Of a stretch of 64,000 nt of DNA, positions 57,036 to 64,000 are shown in pieces (within the stretch, counting starts at the first letter, position 1; the number at the start of each line of letters is the position of its first letter). Under the pieces are notes generated by a model that saw only the letters and a list, made by a program, of their open reading frames with translations, ran no database searches and was not told the DNA's origin. Made by a program: the position numbers and the translations under genes. This DNA is from Blautia sp. An249. GTDB lineage: Bacteria > Bacillota > Clostridia > Lachnospirales > Lachnospiraceae. The DNA is taken from NCBI RefSeq assembly GCF_002159835.1, contig NZ_NFJL01000019.1, positions 1-64,000 on the forward strand, given 5' to 3'.

Positions 57036-57541
57036 TCATATATCGAATTTATAGCCTACACCGTAGACACTTTTCACGTAGTCCGGCAAATCCGGTGCAA
57101 TCCTGATTTTCTTTCGTAGGTTGCTTATATGGTTGTTGATTGCTTTCCTGGAATAGTAGGTGTAGTCCTCATGCCATACCAGATCCAGCAACATTTCATA
57201 GGTGAACACCCGCTTTGGATTTAATATAAGCAAAGCAAAAATATCAAATTCCTTTACTGTCAGCGGGATTGCCTGGCCCCGCACAGTAACAAGGCGTTGC
57301 TCTAAACAGAAATACAAGTCACCTTCCCGAACCTCGGTGAACGGCTGATCTGCCTGTGGTGGGATAGAATACTGACCTCGAAAAAGCGGTGTATATGAGA
57401 CATCAGCCGGAATATTACCAGTCTCATAGTCGCGAACAAATTGGGCCAGCTCTTTCTTTTGGCTGGGAGAAAGAAGAATAAACAACTTTTCACCGATCTG
57501 CCTGCCGGAATCTTTCAAGTCGAGTACGGCTAATTTCCCAT
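57036..57541 (-). CDS. Stand-alone winged-helix regulator, copy 3; likely -1 frameshift at start
   Basis: Same protein family as copies 1 and 2 but more diverged (SEQ: LTVKEFDIFALLILNPKRVF, NHISNLRKKIRIAP, YGVGYKFDI). In the main frame the first start is a TTG (57518) that is CTC/other at the equivalent place in the paralogues. ATG 57541 after GAAGGTGATAAA again gives ATG GGA AAT TAG with the GGGAAAT heptamer. So the same start design is kept across all three despite divergence. It follows the MFS/TetR cassette. Confidence 0.78.
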
Positions 57542-57580
57542 TTTATCACCTTCTATCTTTGAAATAATCTTTAATGTTAG

Positions 57581-58822
57581 TTAATTTGAATTTACATTCA
57601 ACCGATTAAAAACTTTCTTAGAATAGATAGAAATTAGCAAAGCTGCAAAAGCGGCCCCAATTAAAACCACCCATGTATGCGCTGCAAAAATGTCAAACAG
57701 AACACCGTAAATCGCCTGTCCAATCGGTTGTCCGCACATCGCAATAGAAATCAGTGCCGCCATGATCTTACCGACTAATTGAGGTGGGGTCTGCGTCTGT
57801 ACCAGTGTGTAAATCTGAACCATAAAGAGCGTAGAGGCTCCCATAGCGGTGAAGCTCATTAAAGTGATTGCCCAATACGATACGATGGCAGGCATATTCA
57901 GAAAAAGGGAAATCCCCATAACCGCCACAGCAATGGAGCAAACCAAAAGTAGCACATAGGAATTTTGGATTTTCAGCTTTTCCGATACGATTGCAGTTAA
58001 AATTCCGCCGCACAGACCGCCCAACGCCAGCGCCCCCTGTGTGAAGCCGTACATGGTATCAGACATCCCTAACACCTGTGTAATGAGAATGGGGGTTCCT
58101 ACAATCATCACCGCGCTTAAAACCAAATTAAAGATGGACACCAGAAAGACCACCGAAAAGAAAATGGGTTTTTCTGTCTTTACAAACTGATAGCTTTCTT
58201 TCAAGTCCATTCCGACGACCCGAAGCACACCGACTTCACGCGGGCGTTTTTCATGCGGGATGTGGATAAAGATTTCCATGATGGCTGAGAAAGTAAAACA
58301 CGCCGCACTCAAAAGCAAAATCGGATAAATGCCCCAAAGGGTGAACATCACGCCACCGATTACCGGCCCCAACAGACCAGAAAGGGTATTGACTTGATTG
58401 ATTACCGCATTTCCGGCCATCAGTTTCTCTTTCACCACCAGAAGCGGAACGCTTGCCTGTACTGCTGGCTGGTATGTGCCGGAAATACCATAGAGTAACA
58501 TCAAGGCAACGATAAAAAGCGGAACCGTTGGGATCTTCCCCAACGAAAAGTAAAACAGCATAATAATGGCTGCCGTGGAGAAGTCCAACCCTACCATAAT
58601 GTCGCGCTTGTTCACACGGTCAGCCAATACGCCGCCGACCATCGAAAGAATGACCATCGGAGCAAAGGAGCAGGCGGTCACAACACCAAATAGCGTTGAA
58701 GAACCTGTTTCCCTCAATAGATACAGCGGCAAAGCAAATCGCAAGATGGCATTGCCGAATAGGGAAATGATCTGGCCGATCACGACGAGAGTAAAATCAC
58801 GCCTGAAAAGTTTTGTCTGCAT
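57581..58822 (-). CDS. MFS efflux transporter (macrolide-efflux-like, MFS_3)
   Basis: 413 aa with about 12 membrane helices. The start FRRDFTLVVIGQIISLFGNAILRFALPLYLL and motif A VGGVLADRVNKRDIM match the MFS_3/Mef group of drug exporters. Charged loop motifs PHEKRPREVG between helices 6 and 7. Transcribed behind the TetR gene, from which it is separated by an operator-like palindrome. Substrate cannot be told. Confidence 0.88.
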   Translation of the reverse strand: MQTKLFRRDFTLVVIGQIISLFGNAILRFALPLYLLRETGSSTLFGVVTACSFAPMVILSMVGGVLADRVNKRDIMVGLDFSTAAIIMLFYFSLGKIPTVPLFIVALMLLYGISGTYQPAVQASVPLLVVKEKLMAGNAVINQVNTLSGLLGPVIGGVMFTLWGIYPILLLSAACFTFSAIMEIFIHIPHEKRPREVGVLRVVGMDLKESYQFVKTEKPIFFSVVFLVSIFNLVLSAVMIVGTPILITQVLGMSDTMYGFTQGALALGGLCGGILTAIVSEKLKIQNSYVLLLVCSIAVAVMGISLFLNMPAIVSYWAITLMSFTAMGASTLFMVQIYTLVQTQTPPQLVGKIMAALISIAMCGQPIGQAIYGVLFDIFAAHTWVVLIGAAFAALLISIYSKKVFNRLNVNSN

Positions 58823-58848
58823 AAAATACCTCCATTATCTCACTATTA

Positions 58849-58865
58849 AACCGACCGTCGGTTTG
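58849..58865. promoter_or_regulatory. TetR operator before MFS gene
   Basis: AAACCGACCGTCGGTTT, a perfect 17-bp palindrome, 27 bp before the MFS start. A related site lies upstream of the TetR gene (59581), with 13 of 17 bases the same. Confidence 0.78.
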
Positions 58866-58914
58866 AAGTATGTCTAAAATAAACTGCTCATTGAGAGCAG
58901 CTCATTTTAGGGAG

Positions 58915-59565
58915 TTAGTCCGTGTGCTGGGATTTGCAGTAGCTAATATAGCCCTCTATCATTTCGCCATCCAAAAGTTGATTGATACCAACGCCTTGCA
59001 GCAGGCCATTGAATGTTTCACAACGATTACGCATTCCCGCTTCATCCGTCATACTAACCAGCGGATTGAGCCATACATTGGACAGGACCATGATGGCTTC
59101 TGCCAGCTCACCGGGATTTGTCGCCTGAATGGAACCATCGTCAATCCCCTGCTGTAAGATCGGCTGGATGAACTTTGGAGCAACAATCTGATAGAGCTGG
59201 GCAATCTGCATCGCTAAAAAGCGCGGATTATCCAAGAGACAGGGCGTGACAGTCAGCATTAGGCTCTGGTTAGAGTTAAACAAAGCGGCCTTAAAGATCG
59301 CCCGCAGCTTTTCCAGCCCGTTCAGGGATTTATCATCCCGTACTTTTGCCAAAGCATTTGTGTTTTCTTCCCCGATGCGGTGAAAGATTGCTTCAAAAAT
59401 TTCTTCTTTGGACGAAAAGTGATGGTAGATTGCGCCTTTTGAAAGATTTGTTTCGTTGATGATGTCCTGCAAAGATGTTGCGTCATATCCTTTTTCAACA
59501 AACAGATGGGTGGCAACATCCAAAATCAGCTTCACGGTTTCCTCCGGATATTTGTTTCTCGCCAT
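58915..59565 (-). CDS. TetR-family repressor of the MFS pump
   Basis: 216 aa, ATG 59565 after GGAGGTGCGGG. N-terminal HTH: ETVKLILDVATHLFVEKGYDATSLQDIINETNLSKGAIYHHFSSKEEIF. C-terminal ligand domain with helical ALFNSNQSLMLTVTPCLLDNPRFLAMQIAQLYQIVAPKF. Situated directly upstream of the pump and flanked by two related palindromes; derepression by a substrate of the pump is the obvious model. Confidence 0.92.
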   Translation of the reverse strand: MARNKYPEETVKLILDVATHLFVEKGYDATSLQDIINETNLSKGAIYHHFSSKEEIFEAIFHRIGEENTNALAKVRDDKSLNGLEKLRAIFKAALFNSNQSLMLTVTPCLLDNPRFLAMQIAQLYQIVAPKFIQPILQQGIDDGSIQATNPGELAEAIMVLSNVWLNPLVSMTDEAGMRNRCETFNGLLQGVGINQLLDGEMIEGYISYCKSQHTD

Positions 59566-59580
59566 CCCGCACCTCCATAC

Positions 59581-59597
59581 AAACCAACGGTCTGTAT
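59581..59597. promoter_or_regulatory. Second TetR operator, upstream of tetR gene
   Basis: AAACCAACGGTCTGTAT shares 13 of 17 positions with the palindrome at 58849-58865 and overlaps the region just before the TetR start, consistent with autoregulation. Confidence 0.6.
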
Positions 59598-59679
59598 AAA
59601 TAGTAGCATATTCTTTTGGCTGTGTCAACAGATAAGCTGGCTAATACTCAAATGATAAGGTTAGTAATTGGGTGATTTT

Positions 59680-61071
59680 TTAAGAGTGTTCTATAATTTG
59701 CTTTTTCTCCACGGACGGCCCCAGCAGATAGTCAATATTGGCCTTCACATTCTGCAGCTCCCGCATTTCTTCCCGTACCTGCTTATATTCCGCATAGGCT
59801 TTCCTTTTAGCCTCCAGCACTTCGGCATATTCTTCCCGCAGAGCCTTTATAGTAGGCAGCTTCTCCACACCCAGGCTGTCAAAGTATTTCTTTGCCGCCT
59901 GGTGGATCAAAATGTCGGCCTCATGCCCGGCCCGGAACTTTTTGCTGTAACCGGCTTTTCGATACTCAATGTAGACAGCTCTCGTCTTAGAGTAGTTGAC
60001 GATCTGTTTTTGTAATTCTCCATTTTGAGACAAACGGCTCTCCATATCCTTGATCTGCGTGGAAAGCTCATTAAACCGGAAAGTCGTGGCCTGGGACTTT
60101 GCTTGAAGGTCCTCATAGCTCATATCCCCATGCTCTTTCAGGTAAGCCACGGCTTTCGCAAGCTGTTTCACATTGAATACTTTGGCCCAACGCTCATAAC
60201 CGGCGCCTTTTCCGGAACGCATTGCGGCGTCAATATCAATCAGCATCCTCACCGAAGAATGGGACCGTTTGGGCTGAACAGAGGAAATATAGGTTCCGGC
60301 AATCCTTTCCCGTATGGCCTGTTCCGTGTAGCCGCCTTTCAGAGTATTGCAGCGAGTAGGCTTCTTTTGCCCGGAGACACGAAAATTGATAGATTTCCCG
60401 CGCCGGGTGACTTCCACACCGGACGTTTCCAGAATTTTCAGGAAATCCTCAAAGGTGGAGGGGTGCTGCTCCAGGGCGGCATCAATGGCCTGACGGATTT
60501 GATTCTGAAAGGATAGCGGTTTGTTTCCATCGCCCAGCCATTTCCCATAATGGCCGCGGCTGGGCTTGGGATCTTCCACAATGGAAAGGCCATGCTCCAG
60601 ACACAGCTTATCGCTGATCCGGCGCAAAGCCCAGGAGGAACCCCAGAAGTTGCGGAATTTCCGGGTACATTCCAGATTTACCGCACTTACGATGATGTGA
60701 TTATGGACATGATGCTTGTCTATGTGCGTACAGACGATAAAAGCGTTGCTTCCCTTCGTCAGTCTCATAGCAAGTTCCTGGCCGATCTGGTTGGCTTCCT
60801 CCGGCGTCACTTCGCCCGGCTTAAATGCCTGCCGGAAATGGTAGGCAATCACGTCATCCGCACCCCGGACTCTGCCGGTCTGGTGGATATACTGCCGCTT
60901 GGCTAAAGTAAATTCCGCATCCGCTGTGCGGGTATCGCACTCAAAACCGTAAATCAACTTCCCATAGTCGGTTTTCTCTGGATTTTCTACGTAATCAATG
61001 ATGTCCTCGATTGCGGTGGAGAAGGAGCGGCCCTCTCCAATATGCAAAGGCATCAGCCTTGTGGTTGCCAT
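59680..61071 (-). CDS. MOBP-type relaxase (MobA/VirD2-like)
   Basis: 463 aa from ATG 61071 after AAAAGGAGGTGGACA. Motif I-like region around HIGEGRSFSTAIEDIIDYVENPEKT with Tyr in motif I, and motif III HIDKHHVHNH at 116-125, the metal-binding histidine triad. The rest is helical with a coiled coil (LSTQIKDMESRLSQNGELQKQI). It nicks oriT and pilots the DNA strand. The usual mobC gene lies 2.3 kb upstream, separated by the sigma/anti-sigma and membrane-protein genes. Downstream lies the TetR/MFS unit. Confidence 0.92.
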   Translation of the reverse strand: MATTRLMPLHIGEGRSFSTAIEDIIDYVENPEKTDYGKLIYGFECDTRTADAEFTLAKRQYIHQTGRVRGADDVIAYHFRQAFKPGEVTPEEANQIGQELAMRLTKGSNAFIVCTHIDKHHVHNHIIVSAVNLECTRKFRNFWGSSWALRRISDKLCLEHGLSIVEDPKPSRGHYGKWLGDGNKPLSFQNQIRQAIDAALEQHPSTFEDFLKILETSGVEVTRRGKSINFRVSGQKKPTRCNTLKGGYTEQAIRERIAGTYISSVQPKRSHSSVRMLIDIDAAMRSGKGAGYERWAKVFNVKQLAKAVAYLKEHGDMSYEDLQAKSQATTFRFNELSTQIKDMESRLSQNGELQKQIVNYSKTRAVYIEYRKAGYSKKFRAGHEADILIHQAAKKYFDSLGVEKLPTIKALREEYAEVLEAKRKAYAEYKQVREEMRELQNVKANIDYLLGPSVEKKQIIEHS

Positions 61072-61139
61072 TGTCCACCTCCTTTTGAAATTTTTATCTC
61101 CCATTTAGGTTAAGTGTTGCTACTGCTTAGCCATTGAAA

Positions 61140-61226
61140 TTAGATGTAGAAATATTCATTAGGGGACATAACGAGGCTCCACCTTAAACCTTGAAGGCCA
61201 GTTTCTTTCTCCCTCAGTTTCGCCAT
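61140..61226 (-). CDS. Possible small gene before relaxase (28 aa)
   Basis: ATG 61226 after GAAAGGAGAGACAGCC, an excellent ribosome site, gives a 28-residue basic/hydrophobic peptide (MAKLREKETGLQGLRWSLVM...EYFYI). It might be a decayed gene start left by cassette insertion or a real small protein. Low confidence. Confidence 0.35.
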   Translation of the reverse strand: MAKLREKETGLQGLRWSLVMSPNEYFYI

Positions 61227-61255
61227 GGCTGTCTCTCCTTTCTGCCTGTAGGAAT

Positions 61256-61292
61256 GGAAAAAGGGCAGTCGATTTTCTCGGCTGCCCTTGTG
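61256..61292 (-). terminator. Terminator after anti-sigma gene
   Basis: On the minus strand AAGGGCAGCCGA, GAAAA loop, TCGACTGCCCTT then TTTCC; strong stem, close behind the anti-sigma stop, separating it from the relaxase. Confidence 0.82.
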
Positions 61293-61303
61293 GGGAAACA
61301 AAG

Positions 61304-62068
61304 TTATTCTTCTGCGTTTGAATCAAGTGTTCCTGCACCGTCATCGGTATATAGGTCGGCAGGGATTGAACTAACAGCAAGTTGTTCTTCTGGCGACAAG
61401 GAATTATACCATTCAAGCCATTCAAGAGTTTCTTCGGTCAAGTCAGATTTGCTAAATGACTGTCCATTAAATTCAATGGTTCCATTAGAACCTATATCCC
61501 CAGAAATAGGGGTCAATGCCTTTAATAAATCTTCGCCTGTAACACCTAACTGAGCACCATCACTTGCAAATGGAATGTGCAACAAATATTCTCCGTCTAC
61601 TTCATAAACATAAATATAGATGCCAGAACCAATATCTTGTGTATTGCCCAAAAGGGAAAGGACTTCTTCTCTTGTCATGGCTGGCTCTAATTCTCTTATC
61701 TGTTCAGATGTTACTTGTGTTGGCACTTCAATCTGCTCTTCGTTATCTGGCAATAGGTTAAGGATTTCTTCGGTTAATGGACTACTTTCTCCGGCATCAA
61801 TGGTTTTTACTGCTTCTTTTATTTCTTTGCGAGAGTAGTCGCTCAAATCTTCAACAGGAATACCGAGGGAATTCAGATAATCGACTGCCGCATTATATTG
61901 AATTGTATCAATAGCAAATGCAGTTAATGGTACCATTAAGCACAAACAAGCCGCAATAGCTCCCCACTTTACCCAGCCGGGCTTCTTTGCTTTGTGATAT
62001 GCCCTTGCCTCGTTGATATGCTTCTCATTGATGTCACCGAGGACTTCATACAGTTTTTCGTTCGTCAT
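61304..62068 (-). CDS. Membrane-anchored anti-sigma-like protein
   Basis: 254 aa. N-terminal cytoplasmic part EKLYEVLGDINEKHINEARAYH, one membrane helix (VKWGAIAACLCLMVPLTAFAI, about 33-53), and an extracytoplasmic region with many acidic residues (MTREEVLSLLGNTQDIGSGIYIYVYEVDGEYLLHIPF). It overlaps the ECF sigma gene by 4 nt, the classic anti-sigma arrangement. Probably holds the sigma factor at the membrane until an envelope signal. Confidence 0.8.
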   Translation of the reverse strand: MTNEKLYEVLGDINEKHINEARAYHKAKKPGWVKWGAIAACLCLMVPLTAFAIDTIQYNAAVDYLNSLGIPVEDLSDYSRKEIKEAVKTIDAGESSPLTEEILNLLPDNEEQIEVPTQVTSEQIRELEPAMTREEVLSLLGNTQDIGSGIYIYVYEVDGEYLLHIPFASDGAQLGVTGEDLLKALTPISGDIGSNGTIEFNGQSFSKSDLTEETLEWLEWYNSLSPEEQLAVSSIPADLYTDDGAGTLDSNAEE

Positions 62069-62625
62069 AGTTCAAAACCCCTTTCTAAAAGGTAGTTGTG
62101 CAGTTTAAGGCGGAGGCGATGAAGAGTCATTGATACTGCTCCATCATTCATATTGTGCCGGACAGCAATTTCTGAAATTCTATCGGTGTACCAGTATCGA
62201 CTGATAAAAATGCTTCTTTTCTTTGGCGATAGACTATCCAAAAATGTATCAATGGCCTTCGTGAGTTCCTTTTGGTCAAATGCCTGCTCAACATCATCCA
62301 TGCCAGATACCAGGTCAGAAATTTCCTCCAGAACCGCAGGCATTTCTCCACCACCTCGTTTGTCGGCGCTATTGTGTTTATACCTGTTAAACGATATGTT
62401 TCTTGTAATTTTCCCAAGGAATGTGGACAGAATATTTGGCTTGTGAGGCGGCATGGCGTTCCATGCGTTTAAGTATGTATCGTTGACACATTCTTCAGCA
62501 TCTTCCTGATTGCCCAGTATGTTCTTAGCGATCGAGGTACAGTAGTTCCCGTATTTGTCAGATGTGGCATGGATGGCCTGCTCGTTTCTATCCCAGTATA
62601 ATTGGACTATCTGTGCATCATCCAT
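62065..62625 (-). CDS. ECF-type RNA polymerase sigma factor
   Basis: 186 aa, ATG after GGAAGCGAGGTGAAAACCA. Region 2: QLYWDRNEQAIHATSDKYGNYCTSIAKNILGNQEDAEECVNDTYLNAWNAMPP; region 4: LDSLSPKKRSIFISRYWYTDRISEIAVRHNMNDGAVSMTLHRLRLKLHNYL. The pair with the anti-sigma protein is inserted between mobC-side genes and the relaxase. Targets unknown. Confidence 0.93.
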   Translation of the reverse strand: MDDAQIVQLYWDRNEQAIHATSDKYGNYCTSIAKNILGNQEDAEECVNDTYLNAWNAMPPHKPNILSTFLGKITRNISFNRYKHNSADKRGGGEMPAVLEEISDLVSGMDDVEQAFDQKELTKAIDTFLDSLSPKKRSIFISRYWYTDRISEIAVRHNMNDGAVSMTLHRLRLKLHNYLLERGFEL

Positions 62626-62752
62626 TGGTTTTCACCTCGCTTCCTTATTTGCCTTTTCACCTATATACACAACTTTTGAACTCAAATCTCACACATTTTT
62701 ACAAACTTTTTTCTATCCAATAATACCATATTGTTATCACTGCAGTATATAG

Positions 62753-62794
62753 CAATAGGACTACCATCCAGTTATGAACGATAGTCCTATTGCT
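62753..62794. repeat. 12-bp inverted repeat
   Basis: GCAATAGGACTA (62753-62764) and TAGTCCTATTGC (62783-62794), perfect, 18-nt loop. It is upstream of the ECF sigma gene and could be a bidirectional terminator, but also might mark the junction of the sigma/anti-sigma cassette. T run is poor. Confidence 0.55.
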
Positions 62795-62827
62795 GGTTGC
62801 CTTTTGAACTACTTGCGAGAACTGGCC

Positions 62828-62914
62828 TTAGGTCTTGGCACCCATAGGATAGACTTTGATCTTATCGGGGTTCTCCGCATAGGTAGTTATTGGAGATGGC
62901 TTATTGGGGAATCC
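62828..62914 (-). pseudogene. Remnant of a protein C-terminus
   Basis: An open minus-strand frame without start reads ...PITTYAENPDKIKVYPMGAKT and stops. It has natural codon use but no beginning, so it looks like the tail of a gene cut off when the neighbouring cassette entered. Parent family not recognised. Confidence 0.3.
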
Positions 62915-62919
62915 TTACC

Positions 62920-63321
62920 TTATGCAATTTTGTACTGTGCCCGCAGGTGAAGGGCAAAGACCAGTACCGCCCCCAGCGCCCACACCACATAGGTCCACAC
63001 CATATCCTTACCGGAAAACTCATAAGCCATGGTAGCAAAAATAAATCCCCACACAATGGACAGACCGCCGCCAATCAGCCAGAAGCCGGGGCGGGTGCGG
63101 TGAAGCAGGAGAAGCCCCAGCAGGACAGCAATACCAATCACAATCGCCAGGGCGGGATGGACGCCTAAAAGCCCGTGGGAAAGAAAGCCCGCCAGGATTG
63201 CCAGCGCAATGCTGTCAAAAACAATGATGTTTCCCAAAAAAAGCCCGATCACCGTCACAATCAGTCCAATTCCAATACCGATCAACAATTCTATGCCAAC
63301 GGCCAGTAAAGCAGCGCCCAT
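62920..63321 (-). CDS. Multi-pass membrane protein (133 aa)
   Basis: ATG after GGGAGGCCATCGT. About four to five hydrophobic segments: LLAVGIELLIGIGIGLIVTVIGLFLG, SIALAILAGFLSHGLLG, ALAIVIGIAVLLGLLLL, FWLIGGGLSIVWGFIFA, VWTYVVWALGAVLVFAL. Frequently seen between mobilization genes of such elements; function not known. Confidence 0.72.
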   Translation of the reverse strand: MGAALLAVGIELLIGIGIGLIVTVIGLFLGNIIVFDSIALAILAGFLSHGLLGVHPALAIVIGIAVLLGLLLLHRTRPGFWLIGGGLSIVWGFIFATMAYEFSGKDMVWTYVVWALGAVLVFALHLRAQYKIA

Positions 63322-63412
63322 ACGATGGCCTCCCTTCGCAAAAACAGGTTTTCTCTTTCTATAAAAATTCTACCGCTCCGGGCCACAGAAAAGCAACCGT
63401 TTTTTTGAATGT

Positions 63413-63757
63413 TCATGGAATGTTTGTAAATTCCGTCAGCAGCTTTTTTGCAATTTTCCAAAGCCCATCCATGCGGGATTGCAGATCTGCAATATCCGCC
63501 CCGTAGATACTTCCGGTTTCATGGGCCTTCCGTGCGTACTGGTTCAGATTGTTGGAGCAGATACGCAGCAGCCGGGTCAGCTCCCGGACTTCGGACAGAT
63601 CCAGGTTAATCACATATCCGTCAATCGCCATTTTACGGATAAAGGCAGAAGTGTTCGTGATACCGGTCTGCGCCATGCGTTCCCTGATCTTATCCATTTC
63701 CTGTTCGGAAATCAAAATGTGAATCTGGGCGCTGCGTCTTTCTTTCGGGGCCTTCAT
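63413..63757 (-). CDS. mobC: MobC-like relaxosome accessory protein
   Basis: 114 aa. The pattern RRSAQIHILISEQEMDKIRERMAQTGITNTSAFIRKMAIDGYVI is a ribbon-helix-helix, followed by VRELTRLLRICSNNLNQYARKAHETGSIYGADI, the MobC signature. It binds oriT and helps the relaxase melt DNA. oriT is expected upstream of this gene, i.e. to the right. Overlaps the end of the next upstream gene (ATGA). Confidence 0.9.
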   Translation of the reverse strand: MKAPKERRSAQIHILISEQEMDKIRERMAQTGITNTSAFIRKMAIDGYVINLDLSEVRELTRLLRICSNNLNQYARKAHETGSIYGADIADLQSRMDGLWKIAKKLLTEFTNIP

Positions 63758-64000
63758 CGCTGGGGGTGTTCCTTTGTCTTTTTATTCAGAGCCGGGTGCG
63801 GAGCATTTGCGGCAGCCTCTTTCAGAAAGTGGGTAACAGACCGCTTTTCTGCCGCGATCATTTTATCCAGATGATCTTCAAAAACACCAGGGGCAAAATT
63901 TTGACGGCTCCTGCGTACATTTTGCAGGAGCGTATCAAGAGCAGCGGAATCCGCAGGCTCCAGCCAGAGCTTTATTTCTTTCCCGTGTTTTGCCTGCAGC
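63754..64000 (-). CDS. Element protein, partial (C-terminal part)
   Basis: Open frame from the window edge to TGA at 63754, overlapping the mobC start. About 81 residues are seen: KHGKEIKLWLEPADSAALDTLLQNVRRSRQNFAPGVFEDHLDKMIAAEKRSVTHFLKEAAANAPHPALNKK. Basic and helical; probably a transfer-related protein coupled with MobC. The N-terminus is outside the window, so no family call. Confidence 0.55.
   Translation of the reverse strand, partial: LQAKHGKEIKLWLEPADSAALDTLLQNVRRSRQNFAPGVFEDHLDKMIAAEKRSVTHFLKEAAANAPHPALNKKTKEHPQR

Larger units (their letters stand above)
36108..64000. mobile_element. Integrative mobilizable/conjugative element with three serine recombinases (right end outside window)
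   Basis: Begins inside the prophage integrase after HDLRH. Genes from the left: a 52-aa protein, three tandem large serine recombinases, DUF6870 protein, Tn916-like sigma factor, cargo cassettes, relaxase, MobC. This gene set is known from Firmicutes elements of the Tn4451/Tn6215-like type with several large resolvases. No type IV secretion genes are in view, so it may be mobilizable or have them further right. Confidence 0.88.

Overview
The window looks like the chromosome of a Gram-positive Clostridia, most likely a gut Lachnospiraceae-type bacterium. The evidence is strong AAGGAGG ribosome binding sites, sigma-A type promoters (TTGACA-17-TATAAT), TGA used as a stop, and gene families typical of that group (A118/SPP1-like siphophage genes, triple large-serine-recombinase elements, ECF transporters, LanFEG/Bcr-type ABC pumps). 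This assignment is inference from gene content only. No housekeeping gene is present; everything seen is mobile DNA.

Region 1 (1 to about 36.1 kb) is a siphovirus-type prophage, mostly on the minus strand. Read in the direction of transcription (right to left) it has: a control region (about 30.4-32.6 kb); an early replication and recombination block (CHC2 primase, DUF927 helicase, ERCC4 nuclease, Sak4-like ATPase, SSB-like protein, Gp157); a sigma-region-4-like late activator; a hicAB toxin-antitoxin pair and a tRNA; then terminase (a fused small plus large subunit), portal, minor capsid protein with a C-terminal nuclease-like domain, a phage-encoded Prp-type cysteine protease, scaffold, major capsid, connectors, tail tube, chaperones, a Com-like zinc finger, tape measure, Dit, tail endopeptidase-type protein and collagen-like fibres. 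Lysis genes are not in view and would lie left of position 1. The plus-strand lysogeny arm has a repressor, an ImmA/IrrE protease, a three-gene ParA-containing operon of unknown function, a holin-like small toxin and a tyrosine integrase. A promoter-to-terminator non-coding transcript of about 380 nt lies between the divergent repressor and cro-like genes.

Region 2 (about 36.1 kb to beyond 64 kb) is a second mobile element, almost all on the minus strand. Its left end interrupts the prophage integrase just after the codons for the catalytic HDLRH motif. It carries three tandem large serine recombinases, a Tn916-orf7-like sigma factor, cargo cassettes, and mobilization genes (MobC and a MOBP/VirD2-like relaxase). 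The cargo is: (A) an HTH protein, response regulator, histidine kinase and BcrA/LanFEG-like ABC pump, probably for antimicrobial peptide resistance; (B) an AraC regulator, an ECF importer, a heterodimeric exporter-fold ABC pair and a DtxR-type repressor, best read as a metal/siderophore acquisition unit; (C) a TetR-controlled MFS efflux pump; (D) an ECF sigma/anti-sigma pair and a membrane protein lying between mobC and the relaxase gene. Cassettes A, B and C each end in a paralogous stand-alone winged-helix gene. All three copies share an unusual start: an ATG with a Shine-Dalgarno sequence opens a three-codon frame containing a GGGAAAT slippery heptamer, and the real coding frame is in -1.

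Most promising observations: the ~380-nt RNA, the ParA/X/Y operon with a perfect palindrome upstream, the putative start-proximal frameshift in three winged-helix genes, and the Prp protease encoded beside three structural proteins that carry Prp-like N-terminal motifs. The prophage is probably no longer mobile: its integrase is broken and its portal looks internally deleted.
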